64,000 nucleotides of DNA from Agromyces sp. Soil535 (GCF_001428255.1 NZ_LMRW01000012.1:512470-576469), one strand, 5' to 3'. Numbered from the stretch's first letter, positions 40,382-49,481 are shown. Notes: generated from the sequence alone by a model not told the origin. Numbers and translations are program-made.

Positions 40382-41144
40382 CTCCGTCTTCCAGGTGGCC
40401 CGCCGGCTCGACGAGGCGCTCGCCGGGCAGGTCGTGACCCGCACCGACCTCCGCGTTCCCGCGTATGCGACGGTCGACCTCGCCGGCGAGACCGTGCACT
40501 CGGTCGGGAGCCGCGGCAAGCACCTCCTCATGCGCATCGGCGACGCCGTGCTGCACAGCCACCTGAAGATGGAGGGCGAGTGGCATGTGCACCGGCCGGG
40601 GGAGCGCTGGCGGCGGCCCGGGTGGCAGGCACGCGCGATCGTCGAGACGCCCGGGGCCGTCGCCGTCGGCTTCGATCTCGGTACCGTCGAGGTGTTCCCC
40701 GCCGCCGAGGAGTCGGAGCGGCTCGCGTACCTGGGCCCCGACCTGCTCGGACCCGACTGGGACGCCGCGGAGGCGGTGCGGCGCATCACCTCGGCGCCCG
40801 ACGTGCCCATCGCGGTCGCGCTCGGCGATCAGCGCAACCTCGCGGGCCTCGGGAACGTGTACGTGAACGAGCTGTGCTTCCTGCGCGGCATCCTCCCCAC
40901 GAGGCCCGCCGGCACCGTGGACGTTCCGCCGCTGGTCGACCTGGCGAGCCGGGTCATCCGCGCGAATCGCGACCGCATCGCCCGCACGACGACCGGCAAC
41001 GACCGCCGCGGGGAACGGCTCTGGGTCTCCTCGAGGGGCGGCGAGCCGTGCCGGCGCTGCGGGACGACGATCGAGCACGGCCGACTCGGACGGAACGACG
41101 TCGAGCTCCGCGAGACGTGGTGGTGCCCGAACTGTCAGCGCTGA
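40368..41144 (+). CDS. nei: Endonuclease VIII-type DNA glycosylase (Fpg/Nei)
   Basis: Removes oxidised bases and nicks the abasic site. The mature N-terminus is Pro2-Glu3 (MPEGDSVFQVARRLDEAL), where Pro2 is the catalytic nucleophile. The helix-two-turn-helix block GDQRNLAGLGNVYVNELCF and the C-terminal zinc finger CRRCGTTIEHGR...WWCPNCQR are complete. The 258 residues fit the Nei2/Nei family of actinobacteria. Overlap with lhr points to a repair operon. Confidence 0.92.
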   Translation: MPEGDSVFQVARRLDEALAGQVVTRTDLRVPAYATVDLAGETVHSVGSRGKHLLMRIGDAVLHSHLKMEGEWHVHRPGERWRRPGWQARAIVETPGAVAVGFDLGTVEVFPAAEESERLAYLGPDLLGPDWDAAEAVRRITSAPDVPIAVALGDQRNLAGLGNVYVNELCFLRGILPTRPAGTVDVPPLVDLASRVIRANRDRIARTTTGNDRRGERLWVSSRGGEPCRRCGTTIEHGRLGRNDVELRETWWCPNCQR

Positions 41145-41194
41145 CCGACGAGCCCCAGATCGGTCAGATCCGGAGGTGGGCGCCCGATAGGCCG

Positions 41195-41200
41195 TATCCT
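41195..41200 (+). promoter_or_regulatory. Putative -10 of the glycosyltransferase gene (leaderless)
   Basis: TATCCT lies 7 bases before the ATG at 41208. Confidence 0.45.
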
Positions 41201-41207
41201 TGCGCCG

Positions 41208-41963
41208 ATGTCCTTCAAGATCTCGGTCGTCGTGCCCTCCTACAACGACGCCGTCATGCTCAAGCGGTGCCTCGACGCGCTCGCGAAGCAGACGCGGCCC
41301 GCCGACGAGATCGTCGTCGTCGACAACGGTTCGACCGACGCCACCGTTGAAGTCGCGCGGACGGGGGGCGCGCGCGTCGTGACCGAGCCGCGTCGGGGCA
41401 TTCCGCAGGCCACCTCCGCCGGCTTCGACGCCGCGGTCGGCGACGTGCTCGGTCGTCTGGACGCCGACACGATCCCGCCAGCCGATTGGGTCGCACGCAT
41501 CGAGCGCGCCTTCACCGACGACCCCGATCTCGATGCGCTCTCGGGTCCCGGCAGGTTCTACGGCGGCAAGTCCGTCATCCGCTGGTACGCCGAACGCGTG
41601 CACATGCCGATGTACTACCGCTTCGTCGCATGGGTGCTCGGGCACGACGTGCTCTACGGCTCGAACCTCGCGATCCGGGCGTCCGCCTGGCGCGTACTTC
41701 GTGAGCACGTGCATCGCGACCTCGCCAACGTGACCGACGACCTCGACCTCACGATCAACCTCCAGCCCGGTATGGGCGTGCGCTTCGACCCGACGCTCGC
41801 AGTGGATGTCTCGGCCCGGCCGTTCGAAAGCTGGGCGAGGAACAACGCGGCCGTGCGGATGGCGCGCGACACCGCCCTCATCAACCGCCGCGAGATGTCG
41901 TTCTTCGAGCGCCGGCGGGCCTGGGTCGCGAGCCGTCGCGCAGACACGACCTCCCCGCCTTGA
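41208..41963 (+). CDS. Glycosyltransferase family 2
   Basis: A 251-residue GT-A fold protein with the nucleotide-sugar domain signatures ISVVVPSYNDAVMLKRCLDA, EIVVVDNGSTDATVEVAR and a D-x-D element in GRLDADTIPPADW. No membrane helix is evident except short hydrophobic parts, so it probably works at the inner face of the membrane. The sugar and acceptor are unknown. Transcribed alone, converging with the DUF1844 gene. Confidence 0.88.
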   Translation: MSFKISVVVPSYNDAVMLKRCLDALAKQTRPADEIVVVDNGSTDATVEVARTGGARVVTEPRRGIPQATSAGFDAAVGDVLGRLDADTIPPADWVARIERAFTDDPDLDALSGPGRFYGGKSVIRWYAERVHMPMYYRFVAWVLGHDVLYGSNLAIRASAWRVLREHVHRDLANVTDDLDLTINLQPGMGVRFDPTLAVDVSARPFESWARNNAAVRMARDTALINRREMSFFERRRAWVASRRADTTSPP

Positions 41964-41975
41964 CGACGGCACGAT

Positions 41976-41997
41976 CCGAGCACGGTGTCGTGTTCGG
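41976..41997. terminator. Hairpin between the glycosyltransferase and DUF1844 genes
   Basis: CCGAGCAC pairs with GTGTTCGG across a 6-base loop (one G-U pair). It sits between two convergent genes and could stop both. Confidence 0.5.
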
Positions 41998-42014
41998 AGG
42001 GTGCCGAGCTTCGC

Positions 42015-42371
42015 CTACGAGACCGGGCCGGTCCACTTCTCGCCGGGGCCCTGGCCGATCGGGTCGGGGATGACGGATGCCTCGCGGAACGCCAGCTGCA
42101 ACGACCGCAGGCCGTCGCGCAGCGACCGGGCGTGCATGTCGCTGATCTCGGGTGCGCCGGCGGTGATGAGCCCGGCGAGGGCGTTGATGAGCTTGCGGGC
42201 CTCGTCGAGGTCGAGCTGCGCTTCGGGGTCGTCGGCGAGCCCGACCTTCACTGCGGCGGCGCTCATCAGGTGCACGGCGGCGGTCGTGATGATCTCGACC
42301 GCGGGGACCTCGGCGATGTCGCGGGTGGCGCCCTCGACGGTGGCCTCGTCTGAAGTGTTGCTCACAGACAT
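42015..42371 (-). CDS. DUF1844 family protein
   Basis: A 118-residue protein with the DUF1844 core: VEIITTAAVHLMSAAAVKVG, DDPEAQLDLDEARKLINAL, and MHARSLRDGLRSLQLAF. Function is unknown. In actinobacteria the gene lies divergent from infC, as here. It begins with ATG at 42371, and the infC promoter -10 lies only 8 bases away in the other direction. Confidence 0.85.
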   Translation of the reverse strand: MSVSNTSDEATVEGATRDIAEVPAVEIITTAAVHLMSAAAVKVGLADDPEAQLDLDEARKLINALAGLITAGAPEISDMHARSLRDGLRSLQLAFREASVIPDPIGQGPGEKWTGPVS

Positions 42372-42378
42372 CCTCTGT

Positions 42379-42384
42379 TAGACT
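42379..42384 (+). promoter_or_regulatory. Putative -10 of the infC operon
   Basis: TAGACT preceded by TTG at 42358-42360. It predicts a leader of about 250 bases before infC. Confidence 0.5.
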
Positions 42385-42393
42385 ACTGCGGGC

Positions 42394-42608
42394 CCGGGGC
42401 CAGTCCCCGGTACGAAAGTGGAGATTCTCCCACCCGCGCATACCGCATCACCAAGGTTACCGGGTCGATTGCACTCCGCTTCCACGCCACTGAGCAACCA
42501 GCAGTGCGGGGGAGTAGACAGGGTGCCGCAGTGCTGAACGGTGTGATTCCGTGTGAGCCTGCGTGGATCTTCCGCTCTCGTCGACGGGCGGCAACCGCCT
42601 CCCGTCGA
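42394..42608 (+). promoter_or_regulatory. Structured 5' leader of infC-rpmI-rplT
   Basis: Three stem-loops can be drawn: CCGGGG/CCCCGG (42394-42410), CAGCAGTGCGG/CCGCAGTGCTG with one mismatch (42499-42536), and TCGACGGG-CGG-CAA-CCG then CCCGTCGA (42581-42608), the last 17 bases before the AGAGGAG ribosome-binding site. In other bacteria this operon is autoregulated by IF3 or L20 through its leader; a similar role here is inferred. Confidence 0.5.
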
Positions 42609-42638
42609 GCGAAACAGCTTGAGTAGAGGAGAACACGC

Positions 42639-43259
42639 ATCAGCGATCCCCGTACAAACGACCGTATCCGCGTTCCCGAGGTCCGCCTCGTGGGGCCTGG
42701 CGGAGAGCAGGTCGGCGTCGTGAAGATCGAGGTGGCCCTGCGGCTCGCGCAGGAGGCCGATCTCGATCTCGTCGAGGTCGCACCGAACTCCAAGCCGCCG
42801 GTCGCCAAGATCATGGACTACGGCAAGTACAAGTACGAGGCTGCGCAGAAGGCGAAAGAGGCCAGGCGCAACCAGGCGAACACGGTCCTCAAGGAGGTTC
42901 GGTTCCGCCTCAAGATCGACAAGCACGACTACGAGACCAAGATGAAGCGCGCCGTCGGCTTCCTGAAGTCCGGCGACAAGGTCAAGGCCATGATCCTCTT
43001 CCGTGGACGCGAGCAGTCGCGCCCCGAGATGGGCGTGCGCCTCCTCCAGCGCTTCGCGGAAGACGTGGCGGAGTTCGGCACGGTCGAGCACAACCCCACG
43101 ATCGACGGCCGCAACATGGTCATGGTCATCGCGCCCCTGAAGAACAAGGCCGAGGCCAAGGCCGAGGCGAATGCACAGCGTGCTGCGGCGAAGGCCCGGC
43201 CTGCGGCGGATGCCGCGGGCGAGTCCTCCACGCAGACGGCCCAGGCCACCGAGGCCTAG
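42639..43259 (+). CDS. infC: Translation initiation factor IF-3 (ATC start)
   Basis: IF3 binds the 30S subunit and checks initiator-tRNA and start-codon pairing. The 206-residue product begins [19 protein letters not shown] if ATC 42639 is used, which restores the conserved IF3 N-terminus. AGAGGAG lies 7 bases upstream of the ATC. The first ATG-like start in frame (42690) would lose 17 conserved residues. The N-domain, linker ([19 protein letters not shown]) and C-domain ([18 protein letters not shown]) are complete, followed by an Ala/Glu-rich tail. Rare start codons are the hallmark of infC autoregulation. Confidence 0.92.
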   Translation: MSDPRTNDRIRVPEVRLVGPGGEQVGVVKIEVALRLAQEADLDLVEVAPNSKPPVAKIMDYGKYKYEAAQKAKEARRNQANTVLKEVRFRLKIDKHDYETKMKRAVGFLKSGDKVKAMILFRGREQSRPEMGVRLLQRFAEDVAEFGTVEHNPTIDGRNMVMVIAPLKNKAEAKAEANAQRAAAKARPAADAAGESSTQTAQATEA

Positions 43260-43312
43260 GCCAGGCACCCCCGTCCGCCATCCGTGGCGGCAGAACCAAG
43301 GAGAAACACGAG

Positions 43313-43507
43313 ATGCCGAAGCAGAAGACCCACTCCGGGTCCAAGAAGCGCTTCAAGATCACCGGCAGCGGCAAGATCAAGAAGCAGCAGGCCGGTATGC
43401 GCCACAACCTCGAGGGCAAGTCCTCGGTGCGCACCCGCCGCCTGAACCAGGACAAGGTGCTGTCGGCCCCCGACACCAAGGTCGTCAAGAAGCTTCTCGG
43501 CCGCTGA
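43313..43507 (+). CDS. rpmI: 50S ribosomal protein L35
   Basis: A 64-residue basic protein, [20 protein letters not shown], with the usual C-terminal [10 protein letters not shown]. Located 53 bases after infC with AAGGAG upstream of the ATG. Confidence 0.97.
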   Translation: MPKQKTHSGSKKRFKITGSGKIKKQQAGMRHNLEGKSSVRTRRLNQDKVLSAPDTKVVKKLLGR

Positions 43508-43539
43508 GCCGCGAGACCCGTTAAGGAAGAAACAGAGTC

Positions 43540-43926
43540 ATGGCAAGAGTGAAGAGGGCGGTCAACGCCCACAAGAAGCGCCGGGTCATCCTGGAGCGCG
43601 CCGAGGGCTACCGCGGCCAGCGTTCGCGCCTCTACCGCAAGGCGAAGGAGCAGGTCACCCACTCGCTCGTCTACTCCTACAACGACCGCCGCAAGAAGAA
43701 GGGCGACTTCCGTCGCCTCTGGATCCAGCGCATCAACGCGGCATCCCGCCAGAACGGCCTCACGTACAACCGCCTGATCCAGGGCCTCGGCCTCGCGGGC
43801 ATCGAGGTCGATCGTCGCATCCTCGCCGAGCTCGCCGTGAACGAGCCCGCGACGTTCGCGGCGCTCGTGGAGAGCGCCAAGCAGGCGCTTCCGGCCGACA
43901 CGTCGGCTCCGAAGACCGCCGCTTAA
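43540..43926 (+). CDS. rplT: 50S ribosomal protein L20
   Basis: A 128-residue early-assembly protein with [20 protein letters not shown] and [19 protein letters not shown], the rRNA-binding core. It follows rpmI after 32 bases with AAGGAAGAAA as ribosome-binding site. In other species L20 binds the operon leader to repress it. Confidence 0.97.
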   Translation: MARVKRAVNAHKKRRVILERAEGYRGQRSRLYRKAKEQVTHSLVYSYNDRRKKKGDFRRLWIQRINAASRQNGLTYNRLIQGLGLAGIEVDRRILAELAVNEPATFAALVESAKQALPADTSAPKTAA

Positions 43927-43941
43927 GCACGCTTTGCAGCT

Positions 43942-43980
43942 CGGAACGGCCCGGCACCCATGTGGTGCCGGGCCGTTCCG
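43942..43980 (+). terminator. Terminator of infC-rpmI-rplT
   Basis: CGGAACGGCCCGGCACC and GGTGCCGGGCCGTTCCG form a perfect 17-bp stem with a 5-base loop, 15 bases after the rplT stop. It lacks a long U-tract, as is common in high-GC actinobacteria. A smaller hairpin AGCAGG/CCTGCT at 44069-44086 is followed by TTT. Confidence 0.85.
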
Positions 43981-44131
43981 TATCTCCTGCCCCGCACGTG
44001 CCTGGGCCGCGCCGAGAGCAGGAAGACACGCCCGTTCGGCATCAGGAACAGGAGCCACACGCACGCCCAGCAGGTCGCATCCTGCTTTCGTGGCGTTGGG
44101 CGGGTGTCCCGGTCGGGGCATGCTCGCTCCC

Positions 44132-44137
44132 TAGACT
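44132..44137 (+). promoter_or_regulatory. Putative -10 of the rRNA methyltransferase gene (leaderless)
   Basis: TAGACT lies 6 bases before the ATG at 44144. Confidence 0.5.
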
Positions 44138-44143
44138 GGTGCC

Positions 44144-44956
44144 ATGCTCGAGAACCCGAGGTCTCCGCGCGTCCGCGCGGTCGCCAAGCTCGCGAAGAAG
44201 CCGGGACGCGCGGAGAGCGGGCTCTTCCTCCTCGAGGGACCGCAGGCGGTCGCCGAGGCGCTCACGTTCCGGCCGCAGCTCGTCGTGGAGCTGTACGCCA
44301 CGCCCACGGCGCTCGAGCGCTACACCGACATCGCGGAGACCGCGGTCGATGCGGGCGTCGACGTCGAGTTCGTGACCGAGGAGGTCCTCAACGCGATGGC
44401 CGACACGGTCACGCCGCAGGGGTTCGTCGCGGTGTGCCACCAGTTCCCGACCGCCGTGAAGGACATCTTCGCCGCGTCGCCGCGACTTGTCGCGATCCTC
44501 GAGGAGGTGCGCGACCCGGGCAACGCCGGCACGATCATCAGGGCAGCGGATGCCGCGGGCGCCGACGCCGTGATCTTCACCGGCCGCACCGTCGACCTGT
44601 ACAACCCGAAGGTCGTGCGGAGCTCGACCGGCTCGATCTTCCACCTGCCGGTCGCCGTCGGCGCGGAGCTGGAGCACGTGCTCGAACGCGCTCGCGCGGC
44701 GGGCGTCACCGTGCTCGCCGCCGACGTCAAGGGCGAGGACCTGCTGACCGCGCGCAACGACGGCGTGCTCGAAAGCCCGACGGCGTGGCTGTTCGGCAAC
44801 GAGGCCCGGGGACTGCCCGACGAGCAGCTCGCCCTCGCGGACCGGGTCGTCACGGTGCCCGTCTACGGGCACGCCGAGTCGATGAACCTGGCCACCGCGG
44901 CATCCGTGTGCCTCTACGAGAGCGCGTTCGCACAGCGCAGCGCTGGTCACGAATAG
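44144..44956 (+). CDS. TrmH/SpoU-family RNA 2'-O-methyltransferase
   Basis: A 270-residue SPOUT methyltransferase. The N-terminal substrate-binding domain ([15 protein letters not shown]) is followed by the trefoil-knot motifs: [20 protein letters not shown] with the catalytic Asn-Arg, [14 protein letters not shown] and [18 protein letters not shown]. It probably methylates 23S rRNA or tRNA ribose; the exact site cannot be assigned. It is often found after rplT and before pheS in this group, here separated from pheS by gluABCD. Confidence 0.9.
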   Translation: MLENPRSPRVRAVAKLAKKPGRAESGLFLLEGPQAVAEALTFRPQLVVELYATPTALERYTDIAETAVDAGVDVEFVTEEVLNAMADTVTPQGFVAVCHQFPTAVKDIFAASPRLVAILEEVRDPGNAGTIIRAADAAGADAVIFTGRTVDLYNPKVVRSSTGSIFHLPVAVGAELEHVLERARAAGVTVLAADVKGEDLLTARNDGVLESPTAWLFGNEARGLPDEQLALADRVVTVPVYGHAESMNLATAASVCLYESAFAQRSAGHE

Positions 44957-44987
44957 GTAACCACCGCGCCAACCGCCGCGTCGTTCC

Positions 44988-45017
44988 TTGTCGCCTGGCC
45001 GCTCCGCGCCTTAGTTT
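44988..45017 (+). promoter_or_regulatory. gluABCD promoter
   Basis: TTGTCG (44988-44993) and TAGTTT (45012-45017) are 18 bases apart. The ATG of gluA is 7 bases after the -10, so the transcript would be leaderless. Confidence 0.5.
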
Positions 45018-45024
45018 GGGGGGT

Positions 45025-45813
45025 ATGGAGCCAACCCAGCCGGCGCCGGCGACGTCGAACATCTCAGTGCGTCGCGGTGAGCCGCTCGTGGTCATCGAGA
45101 ACGTGGACAAGCACTTCGGTGACCTTCATGTGCTGAACGACATCAACACTGTCGTCAACCGGGGTGAGGTGGTCGTGGTCATCGGGCCGAGCGGCTCTGG
45201 CAAGTCCACGCTCTGCCGGGCGATCAACCGCCTCGAGACCATTGACTCCGGGTCGATCTCGATCGACGGGCAGCGCCTGCCCGCTGAAGGCGCCGCGCTC
45301 GCGAAGCTCCGCGCCGACGTCGGCATGGTCTTCCAGTCCTTCAACCTGTTCGCGCACAAGACCGTGCTCGAGAACGTCACGCTCGCCCCGATCCGGGTGA
45401 AGAAGGTGGGGCGCAAGGCTGCCGACGCCAAGGCGATGGAGCTCCTCGAGCGTGTCGGCGTGGCGAACCAGGCGAACAAGATGCCGGCGCAACTGTCTGG
45501 CGGCCAGCAGCAGCGTGTCGCGATCGCTCGATCCCTCGCCATGAATCCGAAGCTCATCCTCCTCGACGAGCCGACGAGCGCGCTCGACCCAGAGATGATC
45601 AACGAGGTGCTCGACGTGATGGTCGGCCTTGCGAAAGACGGCATGACGATGATCGTGGTCACGCACGAGATGGGGTTCGCCCGAAAGGCCGCCGACCGTG
45701 TGTTGTTCATGGCCGACGGCAAGATCGTCGAAGAGGCGACCCCCGCCGAGTTCTTCGACAACCCACAGTCCGATCGTGCGAAGGACTTCCTCTCGAAGAT
45801 CCTCGAGCACTAG
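45025..45813 (+). CDS. gluA: Glutamate-type ABC transporter ATP-binding protein
   Basis: A 262-residue importer ATPase of the polar amino-acid family. Walker [10 protein letters not shown] (residues 54-62), the Q-loop [11 protein letters not shown], signature [16 protein letters not shown], Walker [16 protein letters not shown] and the H-loop VTHEMGF are all intact. It begins the gluA-gluB-gluC-gluD operon, whose order matches the corynebacterial glutamate importer; glutamate as substrate is inferred from that order. Confidence 0.93.
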   Translation: MEPTQPAPATSNISVRRGEPLVVIENVDKHFGDLHVLNDINTVVNRGEVVVVIGPSGSGKSTLCRAINRLETIDSGSISIDGQRLPAEGAALAKLRADVGMVFQSFNLFAHKTVLENVTLAPIRVKKVGRKAADAKAMELLERVGVANQANKMPAQLSGGQQQRVAIARSLAMNPKLILLDEPTSALDPEMINEVLDVMVGLAKDGMTMIVVTHEMGFARKAADRVLFMADGKIVEEATPAEFFDNPQSDRAKDFLSKILEH

Positions 45814-45866
45814 ACCTCCGCTGCCACGAGCGGCGAGGGAACACCCACACGAGAAGAGGCAGACAC

Positions 45867-46730
45867 ATGAAACGGATGAGAATCGCACTCGTCGCGGCTG
45901 CGGCGGCATCGGCGCTCGCCCTCGCGGGCTGCGCCGGCGGCGGCGGCGCGACCGAGGAGCCCACAGAGGAAGCGGCCCCCACGTTCGAGGCGGGCACGAC
46001 CATGGCCGAGCTCGCCGAGGCGGGCACGATGACCGTCGGCACCAAGTTCGACCAGCCCCTGTTCGGCCTCGTCGGCCCGTCGGGCGTCCCCGAGGGCTTC
46101 GACGTCGAGATCGCGAAGATCATCGCGAGCGAGCTCGGCATCTCAGAGGACAACATCGAATGGACCGAGACCGTGTCGGCCAACCGCGAGCCGTTCATCG
46201 AGAACGGCCAGGTCGACATCGTCGTGGCGACGTACACCATCAACGACAAGCGCAAGGAGGTCGTCTCCTTCGCGGGGCCGTACTACCTGGCCGGACAGTC
46301 GATCCTGGTGCTCGCCGACAACGACGACATCGAGAGCGAAGAGGACCTCGTCGGACAGCCGGTGTGCTCGGTCACGGGTTCGACGCCCGCGGCGAAGCTC
46401 GCCGAGATCGGCGCGGTGCCGGTGCTCACCGACACCTACTCGAACTGCCTCGAGCCGCTCCGCAGCGGTCAGGTGGTCGCGGTGTCGACCGACAACGTCA
46501 TCCTCGCGGGCCTCGCGGCCCAGAATGAGGGCGAGTTCAAAGTGGTCGGCGAGCCCTTCACGGAGGAGCCCTACGGCATCGGCCTCGCACTGGAGGACAC
46601 CGAGTTCCGCATGTGGATCAACGACGTGCTCGAGGCCGCCTACGAGGACGGCCGCTACGAGGAGGCGTGGAACTCCACGGCCGGAGCCGTGCTGCCGTAC
46701 GTCGAGCCGCCGGCCGTCGACCGCTACTGA
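45867..46730 (+). CDS. gluB: Glutamate-type ABC transporter substrate-binding lipoprotein
   Basis: A 287-residue precursor with signal peptide and lipobox LAGC (Cys22), then a Gly/Glu/Thr-rich linker and a family 3 solute-binding domain: TMTVGTKFDQPLFGLVG, EGFDVEIAKIIASELGI, VDIVVATYTINDKRKEVVSF, and YGIGLALEDTEFRMWINDVL. A Cys pair in VGQPVCSVTGSTPAAK and TYSNCLEPL may form a disulphide. AGAAGAGG precedes the ATG. Confidence 0.94.
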   Translation: MKRMRIALVAAAAASALALAGCAGGGGATEEPTEEAAPTFEAGTTMAELAEAGTMTVGTKFDQPLFGLVGPSGVPEGFDVEIAKIIASELGISEDNIEWTETVSANREPFIENGQVDIVVATYTINDKRKEVVSFAGPYYLAGQSILVLADNDDIESEEDLVGQPVCSVTGSTPAAKLAEIGAVPVLTDTYSNCLEPLRSGQVVAVSTDNVILAGLAAQNEGEFKVVGEPFTEEPYGIGLALEDTEFRMWINDVLEAAYEDGRYEEAWNSTAGAVLPYVEPPAVDRY

Positions 46731-46801
46731 TCGGAGTGTGGCCCGGGCCTGATCGGCCCGGGCCGCGCCCCCGATCACCCCCTTGAGACGAATGGAGGCG
46801 T

Positions 46802-47449
46802 GTGGACGCCGTCATCGAAAACCTGCCGACGTACTGGCGCGGCTTCAGCATGACGCTGTTCCTGCTCGGCGTGAGCGGGGCGTCGGCGCTCGTGCTCGGC
46901 ACGATCATCGCGGCGATGCGCATCTCGCCGGTGGCGTCGCTCCGCGCATTCGCCACGGTCTACACCGAGATGGTGCGCAACACGCCGTTGACTCTCGTGC
47001 TGTTCTTCTGCGCAGTCGTGCTGCCGACCATCGGCTCCCGGCTCGACTTCGTCACCGCTGCGCTGATCGGCCTTTCGGTGTACACCTCGCCGTTCGTCGC
47101 CGAGGCCCTGCGGTCGGGCATCAACGGCGTGCCGGTCGGGCAGGCCGAGGCGGCCCGCAGCGTCGGGCTCGGTTTCGGGCAGACCGTCGGACTGATCGTG
47201 ATGCCACAGGCGTTCCGTATGACGATCCCGCCGCTCATCAACGTCTTCATCGCCCTCACGAAGAACACCTCGGTGGCAGGCGGCTTCTTCGTCTTCGAAC
47301 TCTTCGCCGCATCGCGCGAGCTCGCGAACGCGAACGGTGACGCTGTCATCGCGATCCTCCTCGCTGCCGCGACCCTCTACCTCGTGGTCACCATCCCGCT
47401 CGGTGCGATCGCGGCCCAACTCGAGCGCAAGTGGGTGGTGCAGCGATGA
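46802..47449 (+). CDS. gluC: Glutamate-type ABC transporter permease
   Basis: A 215-residue HisM-type permease with about five membrane helices and the EAA loop VGQAEAARSVGLGFGQTVGL. It starts with GTG 46802 after a GGAGGC. Its stop overlaps the next permease gene (ATGA at 47446-47449), so the two halves of the channel are made together. Confidence 0.93.
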   Translation: MDAVIENLPTYWRGFSMTLFLLGVSGASALVLGTIIAAMRISPVASLRAFATVYTEMVRNTPLTLVLFFCAVVLPTIGSRLDFVTAALIGLSVYTSPFVAEALRSGINGVPVGQAEAARSVGLGFGQTVGLIVMPQAFRMTIPPLINVFIALTKNTSVAGGFFVFELFAASRELANANGDAVIAILLAAATLYLVVTIPLGAIAAQLERKWVVQR

Positions 47450-48360
47450 GCGCCCCGATTGTGCTGTTCGACGTGCCTGGTCCCAGGGCGCGTCGAGTCT
47501 CGCTCGTCTCCTCGATCATCGCGGGCGTCCTCATCCTCGCCGGGCTCGCTTGGATCGCGCTCACGCTCGCCGCACCGCGAGAGAGCGGCGGCATCACCTT
47601 GCCCGGCTACTTCGACCCGAGCCGTTGGGATGTCTTCGCCGACCCCTTGGTGTGGGAGCGTCTCATCTTCGTCGGCGTCGTCGGAACGCTCGCTGCGGCA
47701 CTGACGGCATCCGTCTTCGCGATCATTCTCGGAATCATCCTGTCGCTCCTGCGCAGTTCCGAGATCGCGTGGATCAGGCGACCGACGGCCGTCGTACTCG
47801 AGTTCATCCGCGGTATGCCGGTGCTGCTCATGATGCTCTTCATCCTCCTCGTGCTCAACACGGGCGCGTTCTGGGCGGTCGTCGCGGCTCTCACGCTCTA
47901 CAACGGCGCGATCATCGGGGAGGCGCTCCGCGCCGGTCTCGCATCGCTGCCCAGAGGGCAACGCGAGGCCGGTCTCAGCCTCGGCATGCGGCCGTTGCAG
48001 TCGAAGATGCTCGTGGAGTTCCCGCAGGCGTTCAGGCAGATGCTCCCGATCATCGTCGCCCAGCTCGTGGTTCTGTTGAAGGACACGTCGCTCGGCTTCA
48101 TCGTCGGATATTCCGAGTTGCTGCGGATCGGCATGAACCAGCTCGCGAGCTTCTACGGCAATCGCTACCTGCTCTCGTTCTTCGTCATCACCCTCGTGCT
48201 GTACCTCGCGATGAACCTGTCGCTGTCGTGGTTCGCCCGCTGGCTCTCGAAGCGCACGGCTTCGAAGTCGTCGGGAAAGGTCCTGCCGCCGGACGACCCC
48301 GGACGGGCAGTGCTCATGGCGGAGGCATCGGCCGCGTCCAAGCAGACTCCCAAGTTCTAG
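47446..48360 (+). CDS. gluD: Glutamate-type ABC transporter permease
   Basis: A 304-residue second permease. The N-terminus has an additional hydrophobic segment (IIAGVLILAGLAWIALTLAA) and an extracytoplasmic loop before the HisM-type core, which contains the EAA loop LPRGQREAGLSLGMRPLQSK. The basic C-terminal tail extends about 30 residues. The ATG at 47446, overlapping the gluC stop, is preferred to the in-frame start 47431. Confidence 0.93.
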   Translation: MSAPIVLFDVPGPRARRVSLVSSIIAGVLILAGLAWIALTLAAPRESGGITLPGYFDPSRWDVFADPLVWERLIFVGVVGTLAAALTASVFAIILGIILSLLRSSEIAWIRRPTAVVLEFIRGMPVLLMMLFILLVLNTGAFWAVVAALTLYNGAIIGEALRAGLASLPRGQREAGLSLGMRPLQSKMLVEFPQAFRQMLPIIVAQLVVLLKDTSLGFIVGYSELLRIGMNQLASFYGNRYLLSFFVITLVLYLAMNLSLSWFARWLSKRTASKSSGKVLPPDDPGRAVLMAEASAASKQTPKF

Positions 48361-48382
48361 CGCGGCGGCCCCGCATGATGAC

Positions 48383-48401
48383 TGCGGCCAAAACGGCCGC
48401 A
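48383..48401 (+). terminator. Hairpin after gluD
   Basis: TGCGGCC-AAAAC-GGCCGCA, a perfect 7-bp stem with A-rich loop, 22 bases after the gluD stop and upstream of the pheS promoter. Confidence 0.55.
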
Positions 48402-48423
48402 CGAGCCTGTTCGCGCCGCCCGG

Positions 48424-48429
48424 TAGACT
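48424..48429 (+). promoter_or_regulatory. Putative -10 of pheS (leaderless)
   Basis: TAGACT lies 8 bases before the GTG start of pheS at 48438; no ribosome-binding site is present. Confidence 0.55.
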
Positions 48430-48437
48430 CGTTGTTC

Positions 48438-49478
48438 GTGTCCAAGCCCCTCGAAATCACCGAGCAGGCCGTCGAGGCGGCCGTCGACGCCGCCCTCGCG
48501 GCGATCGCCGCGGCCGTCGACTCCGCCACGCTGAAGGCCGTCCGCGCCGAGCACACGGGGGAGAAGTCGACCCTCGCGCAGCTCAACGCCGAGCTCCGCA
48601 ACGTGCCGAACGACCGGAAGGCCGCCCTCGGCAAGCTCGTCGGCGGCGCCCGCGGCCGGGTGAACCAGGCGTTCGCGGCGCGTGAGGCCGAGATCGTCGA
48701 GGCGGAGGCGGCCGCGCAGCTCGAGGCGGAGACGGTGGACGTCACGGCGCTGCCCTCGCGGTACACGCCCGGTGCGCGGCATCCGCTCGCCCTCCTGCAG
48801 GACAGGGTGTGCGACGTGTTCACCGGCATGGGCTGGGAGATCGCGGAGGGACCCGAGGTCGAGAGCGAGTGGTTCAACTTCGACGCGCTCAACTTCGACG
48901 CCGACCACCCCGCGCGTGCGATGCAGGACACGTTCTTCGTCGACCCGCCCGAGGCGCACCTCGTGCTGCGCACGCACACGAGTCCCGTGCAGGTGCGCTC
49001 GATGCTCGAGCGCGAGGTGCCGATCTACGTGCTCGCGCCCGGCCGCGTGTACCGCACCGACGAGTTCGACGCCACGCACCTGCCCGTCTTCATGCAGTTC
49101 GAGGGCCTCGCCGTCGACAAGGGCCTCACGATGGCGCACCTGAAGGGCACCCTCGACCACTTCGTGAAGGCGATCTTCGGCGAGGAGGCCAAGGTGCGCC
49201 TACGCCCCAGCTTCTTCCCGTTCACCGAGCCGAGCGCCGAGCTCGACTTCTGGCACCCGACCTTCAAGGAGGGGCCCCGCTGGATCGAGTGGGGCGGCTG
49301 CGGCATGGTGCACCCCAACGTGCTGAAAGCCGCAGGCATCGATCCCGAGGTCTACACGGGCTTCGCCTTCGGCATGGGGATCGAGCGCGGGCTCATGCTC
49401 CGCAACGGCGTGCAGGACATGCGCGAGATGGTCGAGGGAGACGTCCGGTTCTCCCAGCAGTTCGGAATGGTGGTCTGA
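48438..49478 (+). CDS. pheS: Phenylalanine-tRNA ligase alpha subunit
   Basis: Catalytic subunit of the (alpha-beta)2 synthetase. The 346-residue protein has the N-terminal coiled coil (about 1-85), then class II motifs: GPEVESEWFNFDALNFDADH, LRTHTSPVQVRSML, VYRTDEFDATHLPVFMQFEG (motif 2 region), and GFAFGMGIERGLML (motif 3). GTG 48438 gives the normal N-terminus; TTG 48432 is in frame two codons earlier. The reading frame continues far upstream within gluD, but that is not coding. pheT follows after 3 bases. Confidence 0.95.
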   Translation: MSKPLEITEQAVEAAVDAALAAIAAAVDSATLKAVRAEHTGEKSTLAQLNAELRNVPNDRKAALGKLVGGARGRVNQAFAAREAEIVEAEAAAQLEAETVDVTALPSRYTPGARHPLALLQDRVCDVFTGMGWEIAEGPEVESEWFNFDALNFDADHPARAMQDTFFVDPPEAHLVLRTHTSPVQVRSMLEREVPIYVLAPGRVYRTDEFDATHLPVFMQFEGLAVDKGLTMAHLKGTLDHFVKAIFGEEAKVRLRPSFFPFTEPSAELDFWHPTFKEGPRWIEWGGCGMVHPNVLKAAGIDPEVYTGFAFGMGIERGLMLRNGVQDMREMVEGDVRFSQQFGMVV

Positions 49479-49481
49479 CCC

